Shown piece after piece: positions 1 to 11,704 of a stretch of DNA of 64,000 nucleotides. A program made the translations under genes and the position numbers. The notes beneath the pieces were generated by a model, which made no database searches, was not told the DNA's origin, and saw only the letters and a program-made list of their open reading frames with translations. The stretch lies in NCBI GenBank assembly GCA_037954665.1, contig JBBMOL010000092.1, positions 1,054,001 through 1,118,000 on the forward strand, in the 5' to 3' direction. How positions within the stretch are numbered: the stretch's first letter is position 1; every line of letters starts with the position of its first letter. Source of the DNA: Laguncularia racemosa. Lineage: Eukaryota > Streptophyta > Magnoliopsida > Myrtales > Combretaceae.

Positions 1-12
1 TGTAATATGCAG

Positions 13-514
13 GTTGGCTGACTTGAAAGACTTCAAAAAAGTAAATGAGATCTATGCAAAATGTGAGTTCAGTACCTGTCATTTTGATTTATGCATATAT
101 GATATGACAAATAGGACATGAATGGTAAAGTGGTACACCACATAGAAAAACTGCCCTGGTAATCATACTTACAAAAGATTATCATACTAGCCTTTGCAAG
201 AACTAATCCAGTGAAGTATAATATGTTGGTTTACCTAGTTGTCCCAAAGGTTCGAGCTTTTAGTACTTAAATTTAATACCATTTTAGTTATTTTGTTAGA
301 ATGCATAAGATCTGCTTTGTAAGCCAGATTTATACTCAATTTCTTCAGCAACTTCTTGTTATACGATGAAATCAAATAGACACCCATTCGTTGCAATCTC
401 ATTCAAATCTCTTTTACAGATTTCCCGTCTCCTGCACCAGCTCGTGCAACGTATCAGGTTGCTGCATTGCCAATGGATGCCCGGATTGAAATTGAATGTA
501 TTGCAGCTCTTTGA
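13..514 (+). CDS. RIDA: RIDA / YjgF-YER057c-UK114 family deaminase, 3' end only (two last exons)
   Basis: Partial gene cut by the left edge. Exon 13-62 follows an AG at 11-12. It encodes LADLKDFKKVNEIYAK and ends one base into a Tyr codon before GTGAGT. The last exon, 420-514, follows ACAG and completes YFPSPAPARATYQVAALPMD and then ARIEIECIAAL before TGA at 512-514. These are the C-terminal 47 or so residues of the family, with the conserved Arg of PARATYQVAAL that contacts the substrate carboxylate and the closing IEIECIA strand. The plant enzyme (Arabidopsis RIDA, At3g20390) is plastid-targeted and hydrolyses reactive enamine/imine intermediates made by threonine deaminase, which protects branched-chain amino acid synthesis. 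The transit peptide and the first two thirds lie outside the window. The gene is tail-to-tail with the OTU gene. Both splice sites keep the frame, so I am confident of the family. Confidence 0.92.
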
Positions 515-690
515 TGTTGCTATTTTCAATTCAGAATCCAACTTCACGGTATCCGAGTCCTGTTCTATAAGGAATGAGGCTATAATAGGAAGGGGATTTT
601 GGTGTCAGGCTTATTTGGATTGGACAAAGCTCGTTTGCTGAACTATGAAATGCGTCGCATATCATGATGTAACTTAAGATGAATAAATAA
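515..690 (+). other. 3' UTR of RIDA with AATAAA signal
   Basis: The bases after the TGA stop hold no further reading frame of note. A canonical AATAAA lies at 682-687, about 170 bases past the stop, so the transcript probably ends near 700-720. The placement is inferred from the motif only. Confidence 0.5.
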
Positions 691-1546
691 AGCGTTTTTG
701 TCTATATATGCAAGTTGTTTAGATATGAAACGCTGGTTAAATCACAATGCTATTAAACATGTAATCTGACGAGTTGAATCCGTGAAACTTGCATTAAAAG
801 GTAATTAAAACATGTCTTAATTATAGAAAACATGCGTTTTACCTTTTCTCACTGTTTTTATTTTTTAAACTCTAAGTACATGTTTTCTTTTTTCTTCAGA
901 AAACATTCATTATTTGAAAAAATAAAGTTAAAAAACCACCCCTCTATTATTTCTCCAATCAAATCTTTTTGGGTCTTGTTTTTCCCATGTGTTCTACGTA
1001 TTTATTTCCAGCATCTAGTTAAATACAAGTATGTAAGGCGTAAAAGGGCAAAACATAAGTACGTAAAATGAGAAATGAGGAAAATATAGACAAATTTTGC
1101 ACAACTGTTCCTTAATACGCAAGAATTAGTAGTTAATCCTTGCCAGTGTTCTCCTTCCCTTCCCCTTCTATTGGGAACAAATAAATAGATCTACAGAATT
1201 TCGATCTTGAGAAGGGAAAGCCAACTCAATAGTATGGCAGTAGAATAAAAAATATTTAAACAAAAGACGAGGACGGCTAAATCTAAGGATGTTCACTTTT
1301 GTTCTCTTCAACTAACATGCAAATATGCTACAACACTTCCACTCAACCCTTGGCCAAATAAATCACCAATGCATGCAAAAAGAAACAATCAACAATATGT
1401 ATGCCTGTAAAAGATCTGGCCAGGATAATCAACAAATGACATTTTCTCCCATGTAAAAAGCACTTAACAGTTCGATGCCAGACCGCAGAGAAGCCATCAA
1501 AGCACGGTATCACATTTCTTACTATTTCTTTTTTCCAGTGTCGCAG
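691..1546. other. intergenic / convergent 3' UTRs
   Basis: AT-rich sequence between the convergent RIDA and OTU genes. The right part, about 1300-1546, is likely 3' UTR of the OTU gene read on the minus strand. No coding signal, RNA gene or repeat was recognised. Confidence 0.4.
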
Positions 1547-4500
1547 TCATCTGTACTCTTGAAAGTTGACATGGCCAGTGGCCTGGGCATGCTCCACGGC
1601 CTCCTGGAAGAATCAAGATGAATATGAACAAAAAGGTCAAGAAAAGTAAGAAAGCACCACTCAGTATCAAGAGGATTTAACCTTCTGGCCAATTACTCCG
1701 ATTTGGCATACCCCACAGCGCAATGTGAAGTTGGCAGTGTCTGTAAATTGCCTTTTCCTGAAATACAGTTGGTTCAGATTAGTTCGCATAAAACAGCAAT
1801 TGATCTCACACACTGTTTCAGAGAAATGGCCTCCATATGGAAATGTTCTGGTCAAATTACAAATACATCCCCCCCAAACTGTTTAGTCAAATGCAGATAA
1901 ACTTCTTAAATCTTCAAAGCATGCTTTCATTTTTCTAATAGCTTTTGAAAAAATGCATGTCCCGACCACTATGAAAGCCCCCAAAATGATCATAATGTTT
2001 CTTTTATCAATGATTTTGGCATTTCAGTAACAGTTTGAGTGAAGGTAAAGTCACTCTAAGAGTTTAAGGGATCTGTCCACACCTAATAATAATATGAAAA
2101 ACAATATTTATCACAATATGTTTTTGAAAGATGCAAAAGAGTTTGCTGGCTCTTCATGAAAATGGGGAGTTATGCTGTGCTCAACCAGCAAACAGGAACC
2201 ACTCCCTTTTCTATAATCACTGGGCATTTCTAGCATACTAGGCCAAATGCCAGCATGAAGCATTGAGTTCAAAAGATGACTGATGCTGAAAGACAAGGAG
2301 AAAGAATTGGTTTGGAGATTTCGGAAGTGATGAAGAGTGTTTCAGCCAAACAAAAATGACTGTAGAAAGTGGTCATTGAACCAGCAGCAAGCAGTAGCCA
2401 CTGTACAGTCATAGGAGGTAGTCACTGAACCACTCCATCATCAACAGAAGAGCAATTCCGAATGACATAAATAAAATAAAACCATTCAAAGAAGATAATT
2501 TAAGTTTTTAAAAGAAATTCCTCTGTTCACTTCTAATATTCTTTTAAAGCTTTGACTTGCATCATGGAGACTAAAATGTCGATACCTGTGTTGCTCCTTC
2601 ACAAAATTAAGAGCAAGCCCCTCAACTACGCTGATAGATCTGTCCTTAACAGAAAATATCGTCTGATCAAACTCTTCTGGAGCTCCCTCAAAAGGAGACA
2701 TCTGCAGGAGAACAAATGACAGATAAGCACCCATATCTCACATAAAAAGTGCATGAGTGCAAGCAAAATATGGAACAAGAGATTGTTTATCCCAAAAGAG
2801 CACTCAGTTGCAAGAACTTATCCTTTATCCACAGCATTTCTCTTCTTTATATTTTCAGATTGATGGAATAGAAATTATATATATATATTTTTCGGTAATT
2901 CATTATATTGCTAATTATATTGCTCAATCATGCTAAAACATTCCAGTGACATCAAACTTGAGCATGCGCTTTCATTTGCTGCTACTGGCTATTGCTAAAT
3001 TCTGACTCTCAGGAATTATTTGATGGAGAATCTGATAGAAAATACAAACTTTTTCAAGATATATTTTAGAATTTTATTCCAGGAAGAGGATATAAAATTC
3101 AGGAGAAAATCATTCTTTTTGTTCTGGTCTTTGATTGATAATGTTTTCCATTTTTGCTGTGCTTCCAAGTTCCAACACTAAATCTATTTCCTTTCCATGC
3201 AGCATCAATATCTTAAGCAACAAGAATATCAAAGCAATTTGCAGTTCAAGTAGATTGAAGAAAACCCATACAACTAATGCGTCATAGTGGAGACCATCAT
3301 ATATCAGCAAAACCCTCTCAGAGTACTTCATATCCTGCAAGATGGTAACAGAAAACACATTTGCTCACGTCCAAATAGTACAAAAATCCAGTTAACATGT
3401 TAAAACTTAAAACAACAACATTACCTGCCCATACAGATCACATCTCATTGTTTGGATATCATATGCTGCAATTTCATGTCCATAATAATCTGCCAGTATT
3501 GAAAGCTCAATGGCTCCTAGAATAGAAACAAAGTCATAACAAGTAGGAATCAATAAATAACATAAATGTAATCCTGAAGAAGAATAGAGAACAGGCAAGT
3601 GAAAAACCCCACATTGGGGTAAGATATAAACCAACCAAGGCAGCTAAATAACTACTTGAGCTCAACACTATAGCTCAAGCCACTCAACTAATGCATCCAA
3701 TGGAGCTCAAGCTTTTGAAATTCAGTTCAATGTACTCAGAAGTTAAATTAGCATGAGTTGAGTTTAAGCTTAACCGTGCTAAAAATTAAATATGATTTTT
3801 GCTTTTATCCATAAGTTCAAGCTTCATTATGATTGTAACTAAAAGGAATATAATTTTTTAAATAAACCAGCCTAAACAAGCCAAGCTTGAGCTTGACAAC
3901 TACTACTACAATCTTCGAAATTGTGACATGAGCCAAGCTCAAGCCTTTTTTTTTTTTTTGGGGGTTACTTTAGTCAAGCTTGAGCTTGTCCAGTGGAGCT
4001 ACATGATCGGAGTATGTAAGCTCAACACTATATGGTTCAACTCAATTAGATCACCACTACCCTGAAGATAATAGAAGAGAAATATTTCCCATGAGCCCAC
4101 ACCATCTTTAGTGACTAAAATGTATATATACATTGGTGGTCCAATCTAATCAGCATCAGCAGAAATTACAACTATATCTAAACTTTGCACTATCCTTTTA
4201 ACTCCCCAGTGCTAACAACTAAATCATGAAAGATCAACTCTACCCACCCATAAGTGAACTAACATATATAAGCATAGATCCTGGGGATGATTATCAAAAT
4301 TTTCAATTATCGAAGTGATTTATGCCTTGGGCAGGATTTTTTTAGCAAAGCTATAGGCAATACATACCTCCCCATTTCTCCAGTCAAGAATCCAAGCACA
4401 GTATTCTTCATTTGGCTTTCCAAGAAATGCTTGTGTATATTTGTCTGGGTTGCTTGCCACAGTAGCAGCAATGACCTTCAGAATTAAAGACAGCAAATTT

Positions 4501-6960
4501 CTGAGATAATAGCTCCACATATAAGAAAGGCCACATCACTTCAATGTGAAAATGCAATGAAATGCTTCAACCAACAGTCTCATGAGAAGTTCGTAATGCA
4601 TTTGCAAGTAACTTAATTACATTGCTTAGGCAAAGACATCAAGGTCAAACAGGGGGTAAAAAACATTTAGAAGTGCATAGACTATAAACCAGAAAAATTT
4701 AAAGCTCGACAAGAAGCCACTAAAGACACAATATAGAACCTCTTTTTGATAGCACAAATTTGAAAACACAAAATGATGTCAATTGTGAGTTGTAACGAAT
4801 TCTTCAAATCAAATTTTAAAGATGGCTTCAAATTCTATCCAAAATAGAAAAGCACAAAAGAAAAAAAGCAGGCTTCAGTTATGTGAATATGCATACAAGG
4901 TACAAGGCCCCTGCAATCAACAAATGTTAATTCAAAAATATACAAGATACATCTAACATGTTCATAGGAAGCTCTGCAGAGTAACATAAACCTAATTCCA
5001 ATAGCATTCTTCTGATCATCAAATTGAAAACTTAAGTTTAAAATCTATATTATAAGATCACTGAGTTTAAAATCTATATGACAAGATCACCATTCCAAAT
5101 TAAATACCAATATATCAAGTGTTTGTAATTTTCAGCTATGCTCTAATGGCAAAAGCTTCTATCACTTTATTGTAATTCCAAATAATCTGACAGCATATCA
5201 AGAAGTATCACAGTTAGTTCTTTCATTTTGGCAAGCATCTATATTCAATAAAGATTCATATTGAGAATCAATAGGAGGAACCGTAAAGAGTCTGGTTAGG
5301 CTTATTGATAATCCATGATCAACTTCTCCTATATTTTTACATAATCATATGATTGGGTCCTTGGGTTTCTGACCATAAATACAGATGTTAGGCCATGCAG
5401 CTTTTTCACAGCCAATGCTACCTCACAATGAGGCAGGTTTGTCACCTTCCACTATGGTCTTCCAGTGCCTAAGTAATCTTACTTATCTTTAATCTTTTTT
5501 AACAGGTTGATAATCACTTTTCCTCAACCATGCCCCACTTCTGTTTCCAAACAAATTAATTAGTAAATCTACCCTCAGAAGGATTCTATTCGTAATAGCT
5601 CTTAAATTGTGCTTTGCCAGATATGAGCCAGCTAACCATTTGAAGTGGTTATTACAGATTTGTCACTCAACATTAATCACCTTTAAGAAGTAGAGTGGTT
5701 CTTTCAGGATAATAGTGAAAACTTTGAAGCTTACATGAAAAAGGGTGCAAAATGAAATTACTTTGGAATTTTAGTCCTAAACCTTTTAGGCATGCTACAT
5801 TTCAGGTGTACCACGTGTGCAAATTGGACTATAATCCAAGTTTTTGAAAAGGTTTAGAACACAATGGAATATTCAAAAAAGATTAAGCTATGATGATCAT
5901 GGGCAAAAAGATGTGGGACTCAAATTCTACAAATCCCCAACAATTCAATGTTCTACCATGAAGATTGGTTCATAGACTACCTTCACTAGATTCTGGTTTG
6001 TTTATAAGTTCAAAGAAAGCTCTGAATTTAATTCAGAGATAGCAAAGATACTGGTAACTTATGATTTTCTCAACATTTTCCAATTATAAAATATAAATTT
6101 GAGCATCTAACATTCACAGAATTAGGCAATTTGTTGGTAAGCTTGAAAGACATAATTTCTTTGTCCAGAAGGTTATTTAGTCATCACAATGTATTCTGTG
6201 GTTCAAAAATATAACTGCTTGTTCCTGCCTCATCTCCCATACCATCCACTAAACTTTCACTAGCTTAAGGAACAACAAACTGTAACAGAGAAGCCTAAGC
6301 AATTCCATGGATAGAGACCCGCCATAGTCCATGCACATCTATCTCTTATACTAGCTGCGATTACATGATCTGGTAGCATCTTTCACCCCCATGTAGAAGA
6401 CACTGATACCACTTAAGGATTCTTTCGTGGCTAATAATTACATAAACCATAATTACCATGCCAGGGCAATTCTGTCGTTTAACCCTGTGCTTCCACTTAC
6501 ACTATGGCATTTTTTCCTCTGAATCAATCACTCTCTCAAAAGCCAAGCATGGATATAATCTAATAACCAAGAGCTGCAACAGGGTATGTTCGAAAATGAC
6601 TGCATAAAGTCAGGGGGGATTCTTCAGCTATGATTGCATAAAGTCTGTTCAACGAATTCATCACAATGTCTTTCAATTTTGTAGACCAAATCCAATAACA
6701 TAATGAATTACACTAGGCACCAGAGCTAAGATGATAATAAACTAACCTGCCTCAACTCTCCAGCTTTGGTCTTGTCATGATCCATAACATACCTGTAATT
6801 AATAGAAACAAAAGAAAACCAAATTTCAGCATCTTATTATCAAAAATGTGTTATGCTGAAAACAAATAGCTATAGAATTCTCAAAATAAAAGTACCCAGC
6901 AGCATTGAAAAGGCAACTGTTATCTGATGGAATGACTCTTCTAAGAATTACACCCTCCAT
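1547..6960 (-). CDS. OTU-domain deubiquitinase (OTU2/YOD1-like), 8 coding exons, with an apparent frameshift in exon 4
   Basis: Minus-strand coding exons: 6960-6896, 6792-6747, 4475-4368, 3516-3425, 3334-3275, 2701-2586, 1757-1682, 1603-1547. All introns are GT-AG. The start is MEGVILRRVIPSDNSCLFNA; the end is VEHAQATGHVNFQEYR. The catalytic Cys is C16 in DNSCLF; the His lies in YDGLHYDAL; a C-terminal zinc-finger-like stretch reads LRCGVCQIGVIGQK, with HAQATGH in the next exon. This is the layout of the roughly 208-residue plant OTU enzymes (Arabidopsis At1g50670), relatives of yeast OTU1/YOD1 that trim ubiquitin in p97/CDC48-linked ER-associated degradation. Exon 4 has 108 nt and ends in phase 0, while exon 5 needs one carried base. 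The family sequence predicts 109 nt, so one base is missing near 4381-4382. As read, the frame leaves the family after residue 68 and stops at 3447-3445, losing the His. It is therefore a recent pseudogene, a null allele or a sequence error. Confidence 0.88.
3640..4050. repeat. AAGCTTGAGCTTG-type dispersed repeat remnant in an OTU intron
   Basis: The intron between exons 4 and 5 carries many short matches to AGCTCAAGC/CAAGCTTGAGCTTG (for example near 3655-3720 and 3880-3990), plus a T14 tract at about 3946. Similar wording recurs near 18040-18530, 31850-32130 and 50340-50720. It looks like an old dispersed element. No ends could be defined. Confidence 0.35.
4476..6746 (-). other. 2.3-kb intron 3 of the OTU gene
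   Basis: The largest coding-region intron of the gene, bounded by GTTAGT at 6746 and CTGAAG at 4476. It is AT-rich with no long reading frame. I recognise no gene or intact element in it. Confidence 0.5.
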
Positions 6961-6991
6961 GATAACAGCTACAAAAGATACAGATAACCAG
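6961..6991 (-). other. 5' UTR part of OTU exon 2, with intron acceptor
   Basis: Reading the minus strand, CTTGCAG ends at 6992. The 31 bases after it lead into the ATG at 6960. The in-frame codons upstream of this ATG do not resemble the family, so the start is placed at MEGVILRR. The preceding intron would reach back to the donor at 13209. Confidence 0.55.
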
Positions 6992-7067
6992 CTGCAAGAA
7001 AAACCAACACTTTCAGAATTCATGCTAATCAAATGATAAAATGAAGCATTATGGAGGCATCAGTTTC

Positions 7068-7537
7068 TGTTACACTTCCGCCGCCGTCCTCACCAGCAAT
7101 CACACCCTACGCACGCGTGTACCAGAGACGTGGAGCCAAGACCAACAGAATTGAAGAGCATGACAGCAACCAGGAGAACGTGGGGAGAAGTGGAGGACGT
7201 GAACTCAACAAGAAGGACATGGAAAGGACCCTCGAGGAGGCAGAATAGTGGGGTAGGAGTAGTGGGGTAGTGGGAAGGTCTAAGAGTTGTATGCTAGGAA
7301 GAAAAGGGAAGGGAGATCATGTAACCGCTTGGCTATATATATGTATGCAAAAGAATGAAATGACATGTGGAAAATTTAACAAAGTTCGATTCCCTTGAAA
7401 TCCTAGGTTCTCTCTTAAAGAGCCTAATAACTAAATCACAATAGGAAAGCTAAGACATAAGGCCGACTCCACGGCTAGGGCTACCCCTAGCAAACCTAAC
7501 CGACCCCTCACCTGACAACAAGCCACGACCGCTAACA
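7068..7537 (+). repeat. left LTR (470 bp)
   Basis: Starts TGTTACAC and ends CGCTAACA. It is paired with 11705-12168 over its whole length. It is 6 bp longer than the right LTR, because of an extra copy of a short GGTAGTG-type unit near 7250-7270. Confidence 0.95.
7333..7345 (+). promoter_or_regulatory. LTR TATA box candidate
   Basis: CTATATATATG in the middle of the left LTR, with an identical copy at about 11964-11974 in the right LTR. The position suits a U3 promoter. The right-LTR copy would read outward, into the rest of the OTU intron. Confidence 0.45.
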
Positions 7538-7540
7538 TAT

Positions 7541-7552
7541 TGGTATCAAAGC
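7541..7552 (+). other. primer-binding site (initiator tRNA-Met type)
   Basis: TGGTATCAAAGC lies three bases after the left LTR. It differs by one base from the TGGTATCAGAGC that pairs with the 3' end of plant initiator tRNA-Met, the usual primer for this group. Confidence 0.8.
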
Positions 7553-7560
7553 AAGAGACG

Positions 7561-8260
7561 ATGGCGGATTGGGCCAAGGTTCACCAACAGCTAGAAGCCC
7601 TGCTAGCGACGCATCAGGACGATCGGGCTCACCTAAAAAGGAAGGAGGCTCGACAGGATCGCTTTGCCAACCAGCTGGAAAGTCTAACGAAGGAACCGTC
7701 GCAACCAAGAGAGCAAGGAACGGAGAAGGAAGAAATGGGCGAGAATCAAGCTGAAAGTGGGCAACCTGACCGAGGGGGCACCATTCCCAAGCTGGTTCGA
7801 TGGGATTTTCCCAAGTACAATGGCAGTGGAGACCCGCTCGGGTTGTTCAACCACTATGAGCAATTCTTCAAACACCAACTCGTAGCGGAGGAGGAACGGG
7901 TCAAATTGGCTGCCTTCCACTTGGAAGAAGATGGGCAGTTATGGTTCCTCAAGCTGAAACGAGAACACCCCTCCTTGACATGGCCAAAATTCAAACATCT
8001 ATGCGATCTCCGATTTAGTTCCCCATCTAAAGCAACAAGGTGGGCAAATTGTCCAAGCTCTACCAGCTTGGCACGGTGGAGAACTACCAGCACAAGTTCA
8101 AGCAATTGGCCACCTAAGTGGTAGACCTAGCACCCAAGCATGAAGTGGCCATTTTCATAAGTGGCCTTAAGGAGGCAATAGCGATTGAGGTGGAACTCCA
8201 CCACCCCACCAGCTTGACCCAGGCCATGAGCCTCCAAGGCTCTATGAAAAAAGGATTATA
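7561..8260 (+). pseudogene. gag remnant of the chromovirus
   Basis: The ATG at 7561 opens a frame beginning MADWAKVHQQLEALLATHQ. A charged stretch is followed by the gag capsid-like core (VRWDFPKYNGSGDPLGLFNH, then LAAFHLEEDGQLWF). The frame is lost near 8030. The family sequence continues in another frame (KLSKLYQLGTVENYQHKFKQ), is cut by TAA at about 8115, and can be followed to about 8240. The product would package element RNA. The copy is broken and untranslatable in full. Confidence 0.8.
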
Positions 8261-8339
8261 AGGCCCAAAGACGAAGGGGAGATCAAAAGGAGACAATCGG
8301 CACCTATTGAGGTTCCTCCGAAACCGTCATTTGCCAAGA

Positions 8340-11300
8340 AGCTGAGCAGAGCTAAGATGGAGGAAAGATGAAGCAAAGGGCTCTGCTTCAACTGTGATGA
8401 ACCCTTCATCGTGGGTTACAAGTGCAAGAAACTGTTCTGGCTGGAGTGGGATGACGCCGCCAGCTGGGAGGAGGGGGAGGAGGAAGCCAAGGAGAGCCTG
8501 TTGGAAATATCCTTGCAAGCCATGGTGGGCCTCCCGCAAACTCAGACCATAAAGGTTCACAGACAAATCAAAGGGTGACCCGTGGTGGTTCTAGTGGATT
8601 TAGGAAGTACACATAGCTTCATGTGTGCGAAACTAGTCACGGAATTGGGCCTCGCCCTGCTAGTGCGGGAAAGGCTAAGAGTGGTGGTCGCCAATGGAGA
8701 TAAGGTTGGAAGCGATGGGATCTGCAAAGGAGTCCAATTGGAGTTGGGAGGGAGTGTATTCACCATCGACTTGTACTCCTTACCCCTATGTGGAGTGGAC
8801 GTGGTCCTAGGAGTAAACTGGCTCCGATCTCTCGGTCCCATTTCTTGGGATTTCACTGTGATCAGGATGTGCTTCTAGAAGGGCAAGGAAAGGGTAGAGC
8901 TGCAAGGCAATCTGAGAACTGCAGTGCTTCCGGGAATTGCGTCCATGGTCAAGGAGGGCAATGGACACAACGAACTACAGTCCCTCTTAGTAGAATTCCA
9001 GGACCTATTTCAACCCCTACTAGAGCTGCCCCTAACCCGAAGGTGCAATCATGCCATCAAGCTTCAACTTGGAGCTCTCCCGGTGGTGGTCAGACCCTAC
9101 AGGTACCCTCACGGTCAGAAGGACGAGATCGAGCAACAATGTGAGGAAATGCTGAAAAGGGGGTGGATCCGACCCAACCACTCACCCTTCTCGTCACCGA
9201 TGTTGCTAGTGAAGAAAAGGTACAACTCCTAGAGGTTCTGCATCGACTATCACGGGTTGAATGAAAAAACCGTGAACGACAAATTTCCCATCCCAGTGAT
9301 CGACGAGCTCCTAGAAGAACTCTTCAAGGCGTGCTACTTCTCCAAGATGGACCTATGCTCCAGTTATCACCAAGTGAGGATGCGGGAAGAAGATGTGGAG
9401 AAAACCGCCTTCCGAACTCATCATGGGCACTTTGAGTTTAGAGTCATGCCGTTTGGACTCACAAATGCACCATCCACATTCCAAGCCCTCATGAATGAAG
9501 TCTTCAGGGAGCAACCGCGGAAGTTTGTGTTGGTTTTCTTCGACGACATCCTCATATATAGCAAGACCTGGGTAGAACATCTCCAACACTTGAGCAAGGT
9601 GTTCTCCTTGTTGCGACAGCACCAACTTCGACTAAAGGCTTCCAAATGTTCTTTTGCCCAACAAGTCACCTACCTAGGTCACCTTGTCTCATGTAAAGGG
9701 TAGAAGCGAATCCCCAGAAGATCGAGGTAGTGCTGCAGTGGCCAAAACCAAACACCATCCAAGCACTTAGAGGATTTTTGGGCTTGATAGGGTACTATCA
9801 AAAGTTCGTGTAGGGCTATGGGATCATCGCGGAACCACTAACAAGGATGCTACAAAAAAACAACTTTGCTTGGACCCAAGAGTCAGACCAGGCCTTCGAA
9901 GCCCTCCAAAACGCAACGACACACACCCCCGTCCTAATCCTACCTAATTTCGACCAAGCCTTCGTGGTGGATTGCGATGCTTCGAACACTGGCATTGGGG
10001 CAATGTTGCAGCAGCAAAACCAACCAATTGCGTTCTTCAATCGCCCTTTTGCTCAAAGGCACCTCAAATCAGCAACATATGAGAAGGAACAGATTGGCTT
10101 GGCCAAGGCAATTCACCATTAGCAATCCTACTTGTAGGGGCGGAAGTTTGTCGTAACGACAAATCACTATAGCCTAAAATTCTTACTCGAGCAACGCGTA
10201 TCCACGTCCCCTAACAACATTGGATCAGCAAATTGTTGGGCTTCGATTTCGAGATCAAATACCGAGCTGGCCGCGAAAACAAAGCTGCAAATGCTCTGTC
10301 CAAACGACAAGAGGAGCTCGCTGCCACATTTGCTATATCCCTCCCACAACCTCAATTGCAAGAACCGATGCAGCAAGAGATCTCCGCCTCTTAAGAACTG
10401 CAGCAACTGGTGAACAACATCAGGTCCAAGGAAGTAGGGTCAAAGTGGCCATGGCAACAGGGGCTCATCCTATTCAAGGACCGCGTCTTCCTACCTCCCA
10501 CCTTCGTGCTTTGTTCAACCATCATCCAAGCAGTTCACAACCAATGCCACGAAGGATATCAACGAACACTCCATAGGCTCACACGCGATTTTTATTGGAA
10601 GGGAATGAGAGGACAAGTGAAGGAGTTGGTACGAAGCTGCCCAACTTGTCAGCGCTACAAGGCCGAGCACTTGCAGCCCGCAGGTCTTCTCCAACCGCTA
10701 CTGATCCCCATCAAGTATTGGCAGACATTTCCATGGACTTCATGGAAGGACTCCCTCGCTCAAATGGGAAATCGGTCCTACTCGTAGTGGTGGATCGGTT
10801 CTCCAAGTATGGTCACTTCATGGCCATGAATCACCCCTATTCGGCCATTACAATTGCAAGGCTCTTCTTCGACATCATTGTGCGCCTTCATGGAATACCG
10901 GAGTCCATCGTGAGCGATCGAGACGCCACCTTCACCAGCACCTTTTGGAGAGAATCATCCCAGCTTCAAGGAACAACCCTCTCTTTCTCTTCGGCGTATC
11001 ATCCTTAGAGTGACAGACAAACGGAAGTGGTCAATCAAACTTTAGAAGTTTATCTTCATTGCTTCACAAGGGACCATCCTTAGAAATGGACAGAATGGGT
11101 AGCTCCCCCCCCTCAACCTCTTTCCTTATTCACCAAAAGACACCAAAGTCGCAGCAATGGACGCAGCCATCCAGGAACGCAACAACATATTGACAGAAGT
11201 CAGGTTGCAACTAGAATAAGCCCAACAAACAATGAAACGCCACTACGACGCGCACCACAAGGACATCCACTTTGACAAAGGCAACTTGGTTCTCCTCAAA

Positions 11301-11640
11301 CTACAACCCTACCGCCAAGCATCCATGGGCAAGTGCACTTCAACGAAACTAACTCCCAAGTTTTATGGGCCATTCCGCATATTGGAACGCATTGGATCCG
11401 TGGCATACAAGCTAGCTTTACCCCAAGAGGTTAGGCTTCACCCCGTCTTCCACATAGCCAAACTTAAGCGCTTCATCGACACTCCCCCAGCCCAGCCAGA
11501 ACTGCCTGAAATCACCAAGGGACGTCTCATCCCAACACCCCAAGCAATCTTGGAGGCACGCCACACGAGCTCACATCCTAAAGTCCTAATCCATTGGAAA
11601 GGGTACTCGCCTGCTGAAGCCACCTAGAAAGAGGCAGGGA
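8340..11640 (+). pseudogene. pol remnant: zinc knuckle, protease, RT, RNase H, integrase, chromodomain
   Basis: The zinc knuckle at about 8380-8440 reads CFNCDEPFIVGYKC, with Tyr where the CCHC His belongs. Protease at 8582-8878 has LVDLGSTHSF, so the D-S/T-G active site is altered. RT at about 9100-9700 has SKMDLCSSYHQV, MPFGLTNAPSTFQ and the catalytic FFDDILIYS. RNase H at about 9840-10190 contains VVDCDASNTGIGA. The integrase HHCC finger and catalytic core follow at about 10530-11130 (ISMDFMEGLPRSNGKS; VSDRDATFTSTFW). The chromodomain is at about 11500-11640, after HPVFHIAKLKRF. Stops lie at 9230, 9811, 10120, 10135, 11006, 11081, 11217 and 11625, with frame changes near 9700 and between RNase H and integrase. 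It is non-functional. Confidence 0.88.
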
Positions 11641-11690
11641 TGATGTGTAATCGATATCCTAGTATGGCACCTGAGGTCATGCGTCACATC

Positions 11691-11704
11691 GAAGGGAGGT
11701 GTGA
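11691..11704 (+). other. polypurine tract
   Basis: GAAGGGAGGTGTGA immediately precedes the right LTR. A purine-rich run at this place primes plus-strand synthesis in LTR retrotransposons. Confidence 0.7.

Noticed and set aside
7051..7248. Short open frame at the start of the left LTR
   Set aside because: It is repeated in the right LTR at 11640-11885 and lies across LTR sequence; it has no domain and is not a gene.
8557..8856. Open frames antisense to protease and RT of the retrotransposon
   Set aside because: They are shadows of the GC-rich pol frame on the other strand.
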